NCBI RefSeq assembly: GCF_003073045.1
Contig: NC_037594.1
Location: forward strand, 30,306,737 to 30,370,736
Origin: Pomacea canaliculata
Lineage: Eukaryota > Mollusca > Gastropoda > Architaenioglossa > Ampullariidae
Length of the DNA: 64,000 bases
Direction: 5' to 3'
The notes beneath the pieces were generated by a model. The model was given only the letters and a program-made list of their open reading frames with translations. It made no database searches and was not told the origin of the DNA. Positions 51,761 to 64,000 of the stretch are shown piece by piece; position 1 is the stretch's first letter; the number at the start of each line of letters is the position of its first letter. Both the position numbers and the translations under genes were made by a program.

Positions 51761-53973
51761 TCACAAAGAACACTTTCCTATAACCTAAACATTTACATGA
51801 GAAAATAAAAGAGGGTATAGATGGCAGATACATCCCATGACCCTATATTCAGAACAGAACAACCATGACAGTAACTCACAAGTGACTCATCTGGATCTTC
51901 AGTTCTGGAAATTGAGCTGTCAGCAACAACTGTCACACTGACACATGAGATCCATCATAAGGGTCAGGAGTGCTCCCTTTACTACATACACCTTTGCCTG
52001 CTGACAGCTGATGAAAACATACTGTCAAAGCTGGACTTTCAGAATCTGTACTGCCATTCCTCTCATTCACCATTCTTTCTCTGCCTACAATGCCCATGAA
52101 ATTTGCCTTGAAACCACTAGAAACGATTATTTTAAATCAGAAATCTTGTCCATAGGCTAAACCAATGCAGCAAATGAGAAAGATGAGTTGAAATACCATA
52201 AAATATACACAATTTATAATTTCTATTTGTAGGTAGTAAAATGCCATAATCACTTGTTTCCAATATGGGTACGGGAGCAATATCTGACTATGACAGTCCC
52301 TTAGGCGCACTTTTAATTTAAAGGCCAAACTTCTTCTGACCTGAAGAAAGACTCAGGAACAGGAAGCAGGCATGTAGTGCTGTCCACACCAGTGATGAAA
52401 CAACAGAGTGGCCATAAATCTGCTTTAATGTGACGCCTGGTCTACCAGGCATTGGTGGTGGATACTTGATACTTGGCATTTCATGCTAACACTTGATGCC
52501 CCAGCTGCTAGGTGCGGACATAACAGGTCATACTGTCAACATACCATTCACCTTTCCTTTTGCATTCCATACATACCCAGAAGCTCAGCCTTTAAGCAAT
52601 ATGCTTGTTCATGACAAGACTGGAGAGTCCCAAAACACTTAAGGTTCCTGTCTGCATTAGCATTTTGTGCACTTTACATACACAATAAAAGAGCACACCA
52701 AATATCTTTAAAGTGAAAGCTGCCTCACACAGATGTGGAATGGTGTTGTGGTTAAGACAGTTTTGAATTAAATCTTCTTGAGGTTTTCAGGCCACAAGCT
52801 TAGGACCCTTTGTCATGTATATGCTGCCAATCATTGTAACAGCCACTGAAACAGACAACAAGAAGCAATCAAAAGTGGTCTTTTGTGAGCAAGAAACAAA
52901 AAACACAACTGAGACCAGCTTAATTTACCAAAAAAGACAGGTATGCAGAACTCTTTTCCATTGAAGTAATGCTTACAGATCAAATGGATTGGCACAAAAT
53001 GCTTACTCAAAATACTATTATTTTTATACATTATATATTTATATATGTACATACTATTACATAACCATGCCATAAGCACATTTTTAATACTTTGATAAAT
53101 TATAAATTTGGATCTCATTTCTATGAAGCAAGTGTTAAAAGACCCATAACATAAAGCCATGGAGGTCTGTATCAATCAGATTCATATTCTAAAAATATCA
53201 AGACATGGAACTAAAAGTGCCTGCTCTATTCTGTGTATATTAGCAAGAATGTCTCAAAAACATTATCAACATACACAAGCACATGCATATACACTTGGGC
53301 ACCTGTAAATTTCCATGTATATGTTATATGTTATGAAGATGCATGCATGAATAGCTCAAGTATGCATGCACCAACTATTAAAAAAAAAGCCCATTTTCTC
53401 TGAAACTCAAGATCAAAACATTTCCGCATAGCCAAACTACAGCTTTTAGACTACACTCTACTAATGGATGCACAAAGCACTTCTAAAATAAAATGTAAGG
53501 CCAAGATAGAATACCATTTCTGTCACTTTGCCAGATCACGCCTTCATCTGACAGAGTCAAAAAACATTTAAAAATAAAAAGACTGACACCATTCAACATT
53601 ATACATCTACTTAACTAATTTCTTTATGCATGTGTGTTTTTGTATGATCTTTTTTGAGCAGGGATGGGATGGGTAAGAGGAATTGAGAGGAGGTGGTGTG
53701 TACAGGACTCTTTCGTTTCTTATAATCACAAGTACTGCAGATGAAATAATTATTAATAGCTGAAGCCAACTGAATAGCTGAACAAAATGGTCTCAAGCTA
53801 AGTGTGAATTCCTTATTTCTAGAATAGTGTCTTCTGCATACCTCATGCTTTTAAAACCCAAGGCAAAAAACCATGTACAATTGGAGGTGGTGCAAAGGGT
53901 ATTACAAAATTTAGAAACTGCATTTTAACCATAAAGACTGGAATACACCAGGTAGCATTTTTAGAAATGCTAT

Positions 53974-53979
53974 TTTATT
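53974..53979 (-). terminator. Candidate poly(A) signal of the golgin gene
   Basis: TTTATT on the plus strand reads AATAAA on the minus strand, about 270 bases after the golgin stop codon. Other AATAAA sites further left are possible. Confidence 0.3.
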
Positions 53980-54249
53980 AACAACGTGAAAATATTTTAC
54001 TTGCCTCTTGAAAACACTCCGTTGCAACAGTAAATGTGACATGGCTGTAAGATCTGCCTTTTATATGTCTAGCTTTTTTTTTGAGAACCTACCAAGTGTA
54101 AATTATTTTGCTTTCTGAAGTTCTAAGGTAGTACATGTTCATGATATGAAGCAAAGACATTAAGCAAGTCCGACAGAGTTTAATGCAATTTCACAAGAAA
54201 GAAAATGCCTTTCTTTAAATAGCAGGAACAAGACTGCAAAAGGCAATCA

Positions 54250-57200
54250 TCAAGGTTTGCGAATGAAACGATGTCGAAAGCGTACCGATCGTGACTCAGC
54301 TTTGTCCAGAACATTCCTTGTCTGTTCATCTGAGAATCGCACCACTGTTGCAATAACTTTGGTCAGTGTCTGAAAAAGAAAAATATTCTATCATAAATTA
54401 TTTACAATCCTTTAACACAAAAATGGATAACACTGAACAATTATACTGGAGATAAGAACAGAATTCTGTGCGAGAAAACATTAATAAATAGTACAGATGT
54501 AAAAGCAAATGTAAAATACCATCTTTAATGGTAAAATTTTTCTTTGACTACTTACCAGATGACATGACTATGTGGAGATCACTGAATCCAGCTGACTAAA
54601 CTTGTTCTGGTCAAATAACCACAGAATGGTAGGACATGAATTCAGTTCAGTCACCCTCCCATTGCCACCTGTCATGCTTGTGAGCACTCAACTCCAGTGT
54701 TTTGCCTGCATTGAGTCTGTAACCCACTGCCGGGAGATGGGAGGGAGCTAGCTGGATGAAATCTCTGGCGCTGGATGAAAAGTTTATTGAGCGGTTGATT
54801 CAATGGGTGTCCGGATGGCTGGTAGTTTCTGCAGTACTACTATCGACAAGGTTGCTCACTCTAAGCTCCAAGGCTAACTCCCGATTAGTAGACCACTATG
54901 TGACTCTATGTCAGAGGGACTGCAGTTAAAAAGGCATATGCAGCTGGTCCCTCCCAGGGCCAGTCATTTACTGCCCCACCAACTGATCGGAGACTAGTGA
55001 AAGCTTGCAGTCCCAGCGCGCCGCAAACAGAGCCACCATGGGATAAAATCCCGAATTGGGAGCACTTGAAGTGAATAATCTATCCCTTCCTGCTCAAGGC
55101 ATCTCTAAAGCCAATGAGCCCTCCCAGAATGTGCCAAGGTAGCATCAATATTTGGGATAGTGGCACCAACAACTTCCCGACTATGGGGTACTGCTCAGGG
55201 AAGAGTGGGCCCTCTTTTGACTGTTGCACAAGATGTTAGGCACAGTTCAACAGGCCTCATCACCCCTGACAAACTCTGCCTTCAAATGCCAAATGCTTGA
55301 GGCCGTGCAAAAAAGAGACTGTCATGTCTATGCTGGCTGCAAAACTGCTACAGCAACTGCCACTCACTGGCCTGGCAGTTTCTAAGAGACGAGAGATAGG
55401 CGGCAAAAGTGGTAAGCCTGCTGAGATTTAGAATGGGTCTCCAGCGACCTCCTGGCTTAATGACCAGGAAAAATATAGTAGAAGGCCAGCAGGTCTGTCT
55501 GCTTTCCTTCTTTAGGAGCAGTAATGTAATTTCACTGTCCAAACTGGTAATCGCATGCAAGGAGGTCTGTCTATAAATGATAGTCTCAATCTTTCACTGA
55601 CCACTGTATAGACCCAGAGATCTGAGGTCTGAAAAGTGGACCCATGGTTCCAAAGTGTCACCTCGACTTGAATGTGGGAATGTCGAGATCTATTTGGTTG
55701 GATTTCTTCCCATTGTTCCTGAGGGTTAGCCTAGTCCTGTCAGCAAGTCTGGAAATAGAACCAGTCCCAAAGATGAGGATTGATCGCAGGCAGAGCTAGA
55801 TGACAGGCAAGTCTCGCTGACAAGTGTAGATGTCTATCCATGTTTCTCATTGAGCCTTGTCAGTTTTTCAGGCTCATAGATGCAGCCAGGAGTCTCAGCA
55901 GGCTCGAATACAAGGCTGAGCTGTAGACCAGGTTCTCCATCAAGGCTGGGTTGCTCACCTGACCTGCAGGCGGGACCAGGCACTCCTTGAGGTGTACCAG
56001 AGAGCATGCTCTCAAAGGTCTGTTAGTATAAAGAAGAAAGGAACTTACCTTGAATGCCAGCATGGCCAGACTGGAACTGGGGCTGACCAGGTCTGGCAAA
56101 CTTGACCCCTGGGTAAAACTTAGGGGGTAGGGGAGCTCGCTGAGAGATGGCGGTAACTTGTCTTTGTTTTGGACACTCACTAGTATGCTAATTCTGTTTA
56201 CTTATCCAACAATGACAGAGACCTCTTTACCGTAATATTTAACCATAGCTTCAGTAAGCAGTGAAAAATAACAACAGAACTTCTCCCAACTTGTTTGTCA
56301 GTAAAGCCAGTCAGCATCCATGCACCAAGACATAGATTGTGACAAAACAACAAGCGTGCATCTATTCCAAACTTTACTGCTAAAGTGAACACAGAATCTG
56401 AATTCACGTAAGTATGCTTAGCTGAACAAAGGTGAAAATCTTCAAGCACGGGATGGCAGAGCAGCCAGCGTTTTAATTACAGAATGCGTCACGTTGAAAT
56501 TGGCGTGGGGGTGGGTGGAACTGTTGTCATTGTCACCGTCAACTCGACCATGAACAGAAAGAAACAGCATGCTTTGAAGAGAACACCTTTCCATACACAT
56601 TTTTTAAAAACTAAAATAAAAGTGCACAGACACCACTTGGACCTGTATTGACGCCAACAGAGAGGGCACAGAAAACACTCTTGCATGGCCACTTCCATCC
56701 GGCCTCTCTACTCTTACTAAAAGAATAAGGTATCGGTGTTGTGTAACCACATTGTCACTCAGTGTGCCGAGGGGAGATGGAGTAAATATCTAGCCTTACT
56801 TTATAACGCTCTAAAGATAAGAGCATTTGACAGGCTGATGCGCATGCTTTCCCGCCGCAGTTCATCTCTGAACACCTGCCACAACCTTGTCCCCAGTCGT
56901 CTAGGAGCGGCAAACTTCACATGGAAGAGATCAGGGCAGGTATGGCAGGCAGTCAGTACTGTGAAGATGTTAGATAGCATGTAGCCTTAATCTTACTTCA
57001 TGGGTCGCTGTTAGAGACAGTAAAAATGAGGTAGCTGCCACGTCTTCACTGCCGAGGGGAGGGGGGATTGTTTTTTACGCCGAGTCAGCAACTGAGGCTA
57101 TATTACGGCAAGGCAGCCAGCCCTGTAAACAGATGCCATGTGCAGAGAAAGAACACGAGACGAGAAATGAACTCTGGGCAGCCAACCTTCACTGTATTGG

Positions 57201-60200
57201 TGACAGGCGCTATACCGTTGCGTCACCGGACCACTATCTTCACTGCAGAGAGCCCAGCAAAAAGCTGGAGATCAGTGCTCACTAGCTTGACAGGTGGGGA
57301 TAGAAGGGAAGCTGAACTGAATTCATGTCCTACCATTCTGTGGTCATTTGACTGGAACAAGTTTGGACAGCTGGATTTGGGGTAGCTAGAAGGTGATGTC
57401 CACATAGTCATGTCATCTAGTACAGTATGAAGAAGAAAAAGGAGGACTAGAAATAACAAAACAGGACAATTTTACATGTTAAAGTATTAAATATATGTAA
57501 ATCTACATTATCTACATGAGGAAACATTAAATATATGTAAATCTTTATCATCAACATGAGGAGAGTAACAGAAAAATAAGGTCTGATGAATGCACCAAAA
57601 TACCTTTGTTTCCTTGCCCATCATATATTCATAAAGGATGTTCTTCAAATACTGCACAAGGAGAAAACAGATTGAAAGGATTTTCATTTAAAATAATTTT
57701 TATGTTAAATATCATTGCAGTTGTATGTAACTAAATGATTTACATTGTTATTCACACCTCATGTATGTATCAAATACAGAAAGTAAAAGAGTTTAATGAG
57801 TAAATCCAAGAAACAGAAATGTGTTTGCCACAATTATTCAATTTTGAATAAAATTAACAGAAAAGAAGAAAAGAAACAAAAACAAGGTGGCTTTTCTATT
57901 TAATCACAATCCTCACCAAAAAAAAAATTTTACTTCATAATTATTTAAAGTTTCATCTCTTTTTACAAGTATATGCTACAATGGAGTAGATTTGAAAATG
58001 AAAACAAATGTCAAAGAATGCGCTCACTTCAAATTCTGTGGCTTCCCTCAAAAGTGAGGAGTCTTCATGAGACAAAAGAGAACCATCCAAACTTAAGGGT
58101 GGAGTGTCATCCTCTCTGTGTCCATATCGTAAGCGATGTTCAAACACATCCATCTGCAATGGAAGCTGACTAAATACACTTGGAGAAAAGTCCATTTTTC
58201 TGCTTTATTGCTCACTTTATAGAACTAGGTAGTGCTATTTATTTTCACTGACAAGTGAAAGGAAAACAATGTTTAGATAAAATAAATAGATGCTTGATAA
58301 TTGTTTTTCCAAGATAGTGCACTTTGACCTTCCTTTTAAACCCCTTTCAGAAGCCAGACAAGAAACTTGATTCACTGTGAGAAATCTGAAAAGCATATTA
58401 TCAGACTGCCATTTTCCATTTTAAATACCAGGGTGATGGCACCAAACCAAAAGTGCTACAGATGATTTTCACTCTTTAAATGGTCATAAAAAAGGTCAGC
58501 TTCACAGAAGATGTAATTCAAAGCCATATGACAAAGTGACACATTGTATCTTATATTCTATAAAATGTCCCCTCTTAAAGAGCTAGGTATTATTAGATGC
58601 TGTCTGATGCTTTGCAATGATGATATTGTGAATGGCAGCGAAAGCAGGGGATGGCAACTGTGGCAATAGAAATGGTGGCCTTGGCGATGGTAGTGATGAC
58701 TGATGATAACTATTAGAACCATAGAAGCCTGTATTAATGAAGTCAAAGACTGGATGGTAACAAACTTAAAATGGAAGCCCTTCTATGTTCCAGAAGAAGA
58801 AATCCAACTTCACTCGTTTATCAACCAAATCCCATCAAGGTTGGTGAAACCAACATCACTTTTGCATCCTCCATCAGGAACCTGGGATTCATTGTCACTG
58901 CAGACATGACTCTTGCTCAACAAGTTACAGCTGTCTGTCAGTCTGTCTATTATCATAAACAAGTTACAGCTGTCATTCTGCCAATTATGAGCTATGTGAG
59001 ATCAGCACCATCTGTCACATTCTGTCTACGTGCACTACCAACACTCTTGTCTGTGTGTTTGTTTTATCCAGGCTTGATTACTGCAACTCCTTGCTTCCTG
59101 GCTGCCCTGTATACCTTCTTCAAAAACTCCATAAAGTACAGAACTCTGCTGAACATCTGGTGCTTAGAGCCAGGAAATGTGACCATGGCACCGCTCTCCT
59201 TCGTTTTCTGAACTGGCTACCACTCCATTCTCGCATCCAGTACAAACTGTCCGCGCTGTGTTTTAATGCTCTTCCCTCACATCCCAGCTAGACAACTCCG
59301 CTCCTCATTTGATCATCTTCTTGCTCTTTCTATCACCAGAACAACATTGGCCACAGGATTTTTAGTTATTGAGCAGCGAAACAATGGAACTCTTTCCCTT
59401 TCCACATCCGCCTCCACCCACTATTGAATCCTTTAAATGTGCACTGAAAACGCACCTCTTCTGTAAACATTACTTCTAACAACCTTTCCCATGATCCTAG
59501 TCTTTTTTCACACCCTTCCTTTTGCAACATCATGTTACTCTCAGCTCTTGTTTTTGTTATTTGGTTCCTCTTTGTGTTTTCTGTATTTTATTCTTCATTA
59601 GTACTGTTTATTCTTTTATAGTTCATATGTTATTTGTTTGTTTTCCTGTCACTCGTTGTTCATGTTTCGTTCTTAAGCGCTAAGAGCATGCTCCTTAGGA
59701 GTGTGAGTATGTGCTTTATAAATTTTGTATTTGTAATTTGTTGTTGTTATTCGACTGATGAAGACACTGATCAAGGTGATAATAGTAATGATGGTGGTGA
59801 TGACAATAGTAGTAGTGGTGGTGGTAGAGATAGTGATGACTATGGTAGTTAGGGTGGAGATGATGGGAATGATGATGATGGTGCTGGTGGTTATGATAAT
59901 AACAGTGATGGTGATACTGCTGGTGATGATAAAGTTAGTGACGGTGATTGTAATGGTTATTCTACTTAAGCTGTTGCTAAAATAAAGTCTACTTGATATG
60001 GACTGATACATACATTTAGATATTTTTAGTGATTACAGCATGAAATCCTACAGCTGTTCACTTATTAGTTACTCTGAGTCATATTACACGCAAAAGATCT
60101 AGAGGCAACTTATAAAACTACAGAATAAATTAAAGGTATTTTAATTAAAAACCAGTTAACCAAACAGAAAAATATGGAAGCATTCCACAGATGAACACAT

Positions 60201-63200
60201 TCATCTATACTGTATACATTTAAAAATTTGGTTGCCCCCCCAAAAAAAATATACAAAAAAATATACAAAGCTGCAATAAGAACAGAAAAAATAGGAGAAC
60301 TCACACGTTGTTGCATGTCCTTTTCCCTAAGTCTGCTTTGTGCCAATTCTGCATTCAAATGGCGCAACTGAGCCTGAAAAATAAATAATAAATTCACAAT
60401 ATCAATGAAACAGTCTCTTACGTAGTATACCAATATTAAAATATACTTTCTGTAAATATTCAAGACTCCTAGTAAATGTAATGACAGCAAAATCAGTTTT
60501 ACAAGCATCTTTCAAATTATTTAAAAGTGCAGTCCTTCTGGTAGCTGATCAATAATTAAACATTTCAGTCCAAATATATCCTTAAAATGCACCATCCATT
60601 TGCAACTACTCTGTAAAATTCATATAAAAAATAAAATTCAAATACTGCCAAAAATATCTCACTTAATAATGAAATCAAAAATATTAATCAAAAGTACATT
60701 ATAATCAGAAGCAAACTCACAGAGTCAAATTTTTAAAAAAAAACAAAGAAAAAATATTTGCAGAATGGGCTCAACTGAAGCCATGAAATTGCAAATAATT
60801 ATCATTACCCCAAGCCAATGCCATGTGCTAACCTGCAAGTCCATATTATTCAGCTCTAAGTTCTGTAATTCTGAAAAAAGGTTGGGATCGTCTGGATCAA
60901 ATGTTCTAGGTGTATACTCTGCTACAAGGGGGCGTACAACACCTTTTGCCAGTTCCATGTTGCTATGCATTTCTGCTATCTCTAACCTGGGAAAAGCCAA
61001 AGACAAGAATGTTTGAATTCACAAGAAGTTTCTAATAAATGGATATGTTTTAGTTTTCATAAATTGTTCATACAAAACAACAAAATTATTTCTGATATTC
61101 TTACTAAATGAGAAATTTCTGCCAACAATACAAGCCCCAAGCCTCTACATAAAATGTACAAAGGCACATATGCCTGCACACATTCACTTTTTTAAAATTC
61201 ATACAAAGGTATGCATGCATGCATATGCAGATGCCTCTCTAAAGGGAATAAATCTGTGTAAAATCATATAGCTTATGCTGTTTCCAAAAGGCAGACATTG
61301 AGGAGTATCACTGTAACACAATGGTAATGGGTGCTATTTTACATACTTGTGTTTTTCCTTTAAATCTTCCAGCTGCCTGGTCAGTTTGACAACCTGTTGT
61401 CGCAGAATCTCCTCACTGCTTGAGCCTCCTTGCACAGCCATCAGTGCTGTCTGATTTTGCTGAACAAGTTCCTATTAAGCAAGAACTTGGACTGATGATT
61501 TTTTTTGTTTTTGTTTACAAATTATTAGAAACTACTGTAATATTCAAACTGTAAATTAGTTATTGTTAAATAAAATAAAAATTACTTTAAATTAGGTACC
61601 ATTAATTTATTGTAAATTTCTGCATGCAAAATCTTCTGGTTAGAATTGATGAAAGTTCAGATCCAAAACAGTTCTTGCAGATCCTTAACTCCTGTAAGAC
61701 TTAGAAAAATAATAAATCTTTCCTCATTAAACTCACCTTATAAAAGGTAAATACATTTCAGGATTAAAAAAAAAGAAGAAGAAGTGCAGTTTCTTGCAGG
61801 GTTTTGTATATACATGAACAAGACTGGAATTCTAACACAGTTCTGTTTTCTCTACATTCATGCATTCATAACAAAACATCGTTTGCAGGCAGAGACAATT
61901 AAAGGTGTACAATCAGAAACAAAACTACCTCTGAGATGGCACCACCAGGAGCATACGACTCAGCAATGGGCACGGCAGACTACAACAGCAACAGAAATAC
62001 TGGTGACAACGTAGGTATAAAACAACTAAAAATGTTACCACAAAAAATTCCATCCACACACCATATGCAGGCAAATAACAAAAACAGCCAAAGTGAACAA
62101 TATGAACAATGTCATGTACTGTGCACTCATGCTCACACATGCCACAGATTAAAACTGTCCAGTGAAACAGGAATAAAATATTTAAATGAGCACAATTGCA
62201 CGTGTCAAGTGAATGCTTCTGTCAAAGAAACTAAAGAAAATAAAACATCTCTATAATAAAAGTGATCTGAATAAGCAAGCAAGAAAGTTTTTGCTGCAGA
62301 AATGTATGTAAGCAAGCTAAAATGTGAAAGTACACATTGGGAAAGTGGTATGTATGGTGCATCTGTGTCTGTATGATAGCATTCACACATAAGCTGCTTT
62401 GCACAATGCAAGATGGCAAAGGAACAAAGCTTAGCCAAAAACAAAATAGTGTTTGATATTTAAAATCAGACTGTCAGCACCAGGTGAACAGTTGTGTATC
62501 ACTGTCTTGTCAACAGTAGAATCAACCCCGTTACTGCATCAAAAATCAGACACAATGCAGCTGCTCGTTATATAATAGCTATTGGAACATTGGAAGTTTG
62601 CATCTGTAACATTAATCATTCCATTCTACCATGCTTTTACCATCAAATCACGCATTGTGTCACAGCTAAACTAAATGGGGAACACCACAGTCAGACATAT
62701 AAGAAAACGCTGGTTCATAGACATACGCTGCAAAACAAAATGTCCCACAACACTAATCCTCTCATACAATGCTATCACATCAGTTGGTGAACATGTGCTG
62801 ACAACTTGTATAATTCTCATGCAAGGTCTCTTGCAGTTCAAAACAATATCACTTAGATTAAATACTCAATTTTTAATTAGCATTTAAATGATTTTTTAGC
62901 ATAAAATTTACTGGACTCAATATTAATGCTAAAATTCACATAATTAAATACAATGGATTAACATAAAAGTGAGTCATTCTACAAAATAAAGTTATTCAAA
63001 TGCTAAAAATGTCTTTTGCTAAGGCTTATTAAAGTCAGTAAAAGAAAAGGTTCTAATCTTACAGGAAATGAAAAAAAAAAACTGAAAAGAAAGGAAGGAA
63101 ACTTTTTGAAGAGTTTGGATGCAATGATGTTTGCTGAGTGAAAAGGAGGAGAGCAAAGCAGTGTACAGATAAGCTGATAGTGATACACAAGGGAAATTTG

Positions 63201-64000
63201 CAATGATCAACAAATACAAGACACAGATGTTTTGATTGTGACTCTCTTTGTCATGACCATCACAGCTACCTTTCGTTCTTGATTCCACTCCTTCATGAGT
63301 GCAGTAACCTCCTCTTGATGTGCTGTGCTGCGTGACTGCAGAGCACGCTGACTTTGGACTTTCAAACGCTCTTGCTGTTCCCATAGCTCCAATTGGTGAT
63401 GCTGGGTTATAGTTGACAGCTCATTCTGCAGGCTGGTTATAGATTCTGTTAAATTTTTGGCTTGTTCCTTTACCAAAAAACATAAGATATAACTTGTTAT
63501 TTTCATCAGACATATGACATAGTTTAAGAAAACAGACAAACAAGACTTAAGATATAACTTCTGTCCAAAACTTTATTTTAAACTTTCATGCTGAAATTTC
63601 AGTACTGAAGATTTGTTTGCATTAATATCTAGCTTGGTTTTTAGCACGTTAAGAGCTGTATTTGATGATGTCTTCTGGATCTAACTACAGCAGGCATAAG
63701 GTCAATGTACGCTTGCCATCCACGAACTCAGCTGAGTAAAGTTTGCGGTTAAGTCGGCCAACTTAAGTAAGAAATTTAAGTTCGCTTATGCACATCAGCC
63801 CAGGGCCTTTAAGTTCACCTGCAGCTGACAACAGATCTTAGAACCTGTTACCTATTGTAACTAATTTTTCCTCTCATGCTATTTATGTTGTTTCTACGAT
63901 ACAGTCATTACAAACTTTTATATCATCAAATATATGACAATAAGACCATAAAGAAAACATAAAAATTAAACATAAGCTTACTTTATCAAAGTTCAAAGGG
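54250..64000 (-). CDS. GRIP-domain golgin, golgin-245 (GOLGA4)-like, 3' part
   Basis: GRIP golgins are coiled-coil tethers recruited to the trans-Golgi by Arl1-GTP through the C-terminal GRIP domain. Minus-strand exons: 63982-64000 (cut by the window edge), 63270-63467, 61929-61979, 61347-61471, 60833-60986, 60305-60373, 58028-58153, 57604-57651 and 54250-54369 with its stop. All junctions are in phase. Early exons are heptad-rich coiled coil (SLQNELSTI, RQQVVKLTRQLEDLKEKH). The GRIP domain spans the last three exons: EATEFE, YLKNILYEYMMGKETK with the conserved Tyr, and TLTKVIATVVRFSDEQTRNVL. The EYMMG.ETKT wording is closest to golgin-245 in my memory; GCC1 or GCC2 identity is less likely but not excluded. 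The last 20 residues are Arg/Phe-rich. A 51-base exon encodes a Pro/Gly/Ala-containing break in the coil. The last intron contains a DIRS-like fossil, and the 58-60 kb intron an L2-like LINE. Confidence 0.88.
54535..57440 (-). mobile_element. DIRS-like (inverted-repeat) retroelement fossil
   Basis: The ends (about 54549-54660 and 57311-57427) are inverted copies of one another, roughly 110-120 bases each, rather than direct LTRs. Inside, the minus strand keeps a reverse-transcriptase-like segment near 55430-55500 (FFLVIKPGGRWRPILNLSRL) and a further open stretch at 55860-56180. Inverted ends plus an RT of this wording fit DIRS/tyrosine-recombinase retrotransposons. The copy is broken, with several breaks, and much of the expected coding length is absent. 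A tRNA-derived SINE lies just inside its right end. It sits in the last golgin intron, in sense orientation. Confidence 0.55.
57070..57235 (-). repeat. tRNA-derived SINE
   Basis: Read on the minus strand, GTGACGCAACGGTATAGCG resembles a tRNA A box and AGAGTTCATTTCTCG a B box, about 45 bases apart. A conserved-looking core (plus strand ACGCCGAGTCAGCAACTGAG, then GCTATATTACGGC) follows. The core recurs at 3762-3812. It lies within the DIRS-like element, next to its right inverted repeat. Confidence 0.6.
58703..59750 (+). mobile_element. L2-like LINE, 3' half
   Basis: The plus strand encodes EACINEVKDWMVTN, SIRNLGFIVTADMTLAQQV and then RLDYCNSLLPGCP with LLRFLNWLPLHSRIQYKLSA, the characteristic end of L2-type reverse transcriptases. 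The 3' UTR matches 752-1245 nearly base for base. At least two frame changes separate the blocks. It lies antisense in a golgin intron and is 5'-truncated. Confidence 0.85.
59755..59965 (+). repeat. Degenerate (GAT/GGT)n trinucleotide tract
   Basis: About 200 bases of GAT, GGT and AGT triplets run with interruptions directly from the 3' end of the LINE at 58703-59750. A weaker tract of similar character lies at 58618-58700, on the other side of the LINE. Open frames here on both strands reflect the repeat, not a gene. Confidence 0.8.
61980..63269 (-). other. Golgin intron without recognised features
   Basis: This is an AT-rich intron between the 198-base coiled-coil exon and the 51-base exon. 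Small open frames on the plus strand (62494-62790 and others) have no recognisable family. Confidence 0.5.

Larger units (their letters stand above)
46631..54249. other. Gene-poor tract between transporter and golgin genes
   Basis: This is 7.6 kb without a recognisable exon or RNA gene. It holds the nested Tigger-like elements (47435-48493) and the inverted-repeat foldback (51390-51760), CA/GCGC simple sequence near 49880, and otherwise AT-rich DNA. The right part is presumably the golgin 3' UTR; a minus-strand AATAAA is at 53974-53979. Confidence 0.5.

Noticed and set aside
52435-52460. Short palindrome around GCCTGGTCTACCAGGC
   Set aside because: An isolated hairpin with no associated gene or terminator context; such short inverted repeats are expected by chance.
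54535-57440. An ordinary LTR retrotransposon
   Set aside because: The terminal repeats are inverted relative to each other, not direct.
59673-60011. Long Ile/Thr-rich or Met/Val-rich frames on both strands
   Set aside because: They are produced by the degenerate GAT/GGT repeat.
63003-63384. Coding sequence extending left of the 198-base golgin exon
   Set aside because: A good GT donor ends the exon at 63270 and the frame beyond it has no coiled-coil or GRIP-like character.
1-64000. CRISPR arrays, bacterial operons, rRNA genes and intact tRNA genes
   Set aside because: Spliced animal genes throughout; no regularly spaced direct repeats and no rRNA-like blocks. The only tRNA-like sequence is the SINE head at about 57200.

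Overview
The window is animal nuclear DNA: AT-rich, with intron-split genes, GT-AG splice sites, and many decayed LINE, SINE, hAT, Tigger/pogo-like and TTAA-flanked repeats. BBS5 marks a ciliated metazoan. The repeat mix (tRNA-derived SINE, RTE and L2-like LINEs, inverted-repeat DIRS-like element) suggests a mollusc, probably a gastropod. That placement is inference; no species can be named from the sequence.

Layout, left to right. (1) 1-3410: an unidentified minus-strand coding-like stretch at the edge, an L2-like LINE tail and quiet DNA. (2) 3880-12059 (-): TRF-A, a telomeric repeat-binding factor with an N-terminal TRFH-type region and a C-terminal telobox Myb domain. (3) 15427-27798 (-): TRF-B, a tandem paralogue with the same ten-exon plan. 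(4) 28237-37901 (+): BBS5, head to head with TRF-B across 438 bp. (5) 40503-46547 (+): an SLC17-family (sialin-like) transporter. (6) 46631-54249: a long gene-poor tract holding nested Tigger-like elements and an inverted-repeat foldback. (7) 54250-64000 (-): the 3' part of a GRIP-domain golgin, running off the right edge.

The most notable feature is the tandem pair of full-architecture TRF genes. Five coding exons keep identical lengths (251, 84, 153, 44 and 302 bp), while the linker and Myb sequences have diverged strongly. TRF-A, as written here, is one base short in exon 1 and has an ambiguous seventh exon, so it is either a decaying copy or carries assembly errors. TRF-B is open throughout and predicts 491 residues.

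Other points of interest are an SLC17 transporter that lacks both TM4 glutamates used by sialin and has two GC-AG introns, and a DIRS-like fossil with a 344-bp derivative made only of its inverted ends. The genes are not an operon. The only regulatory link the layout suggests is a shared promoter for TRF-B and BBS5.
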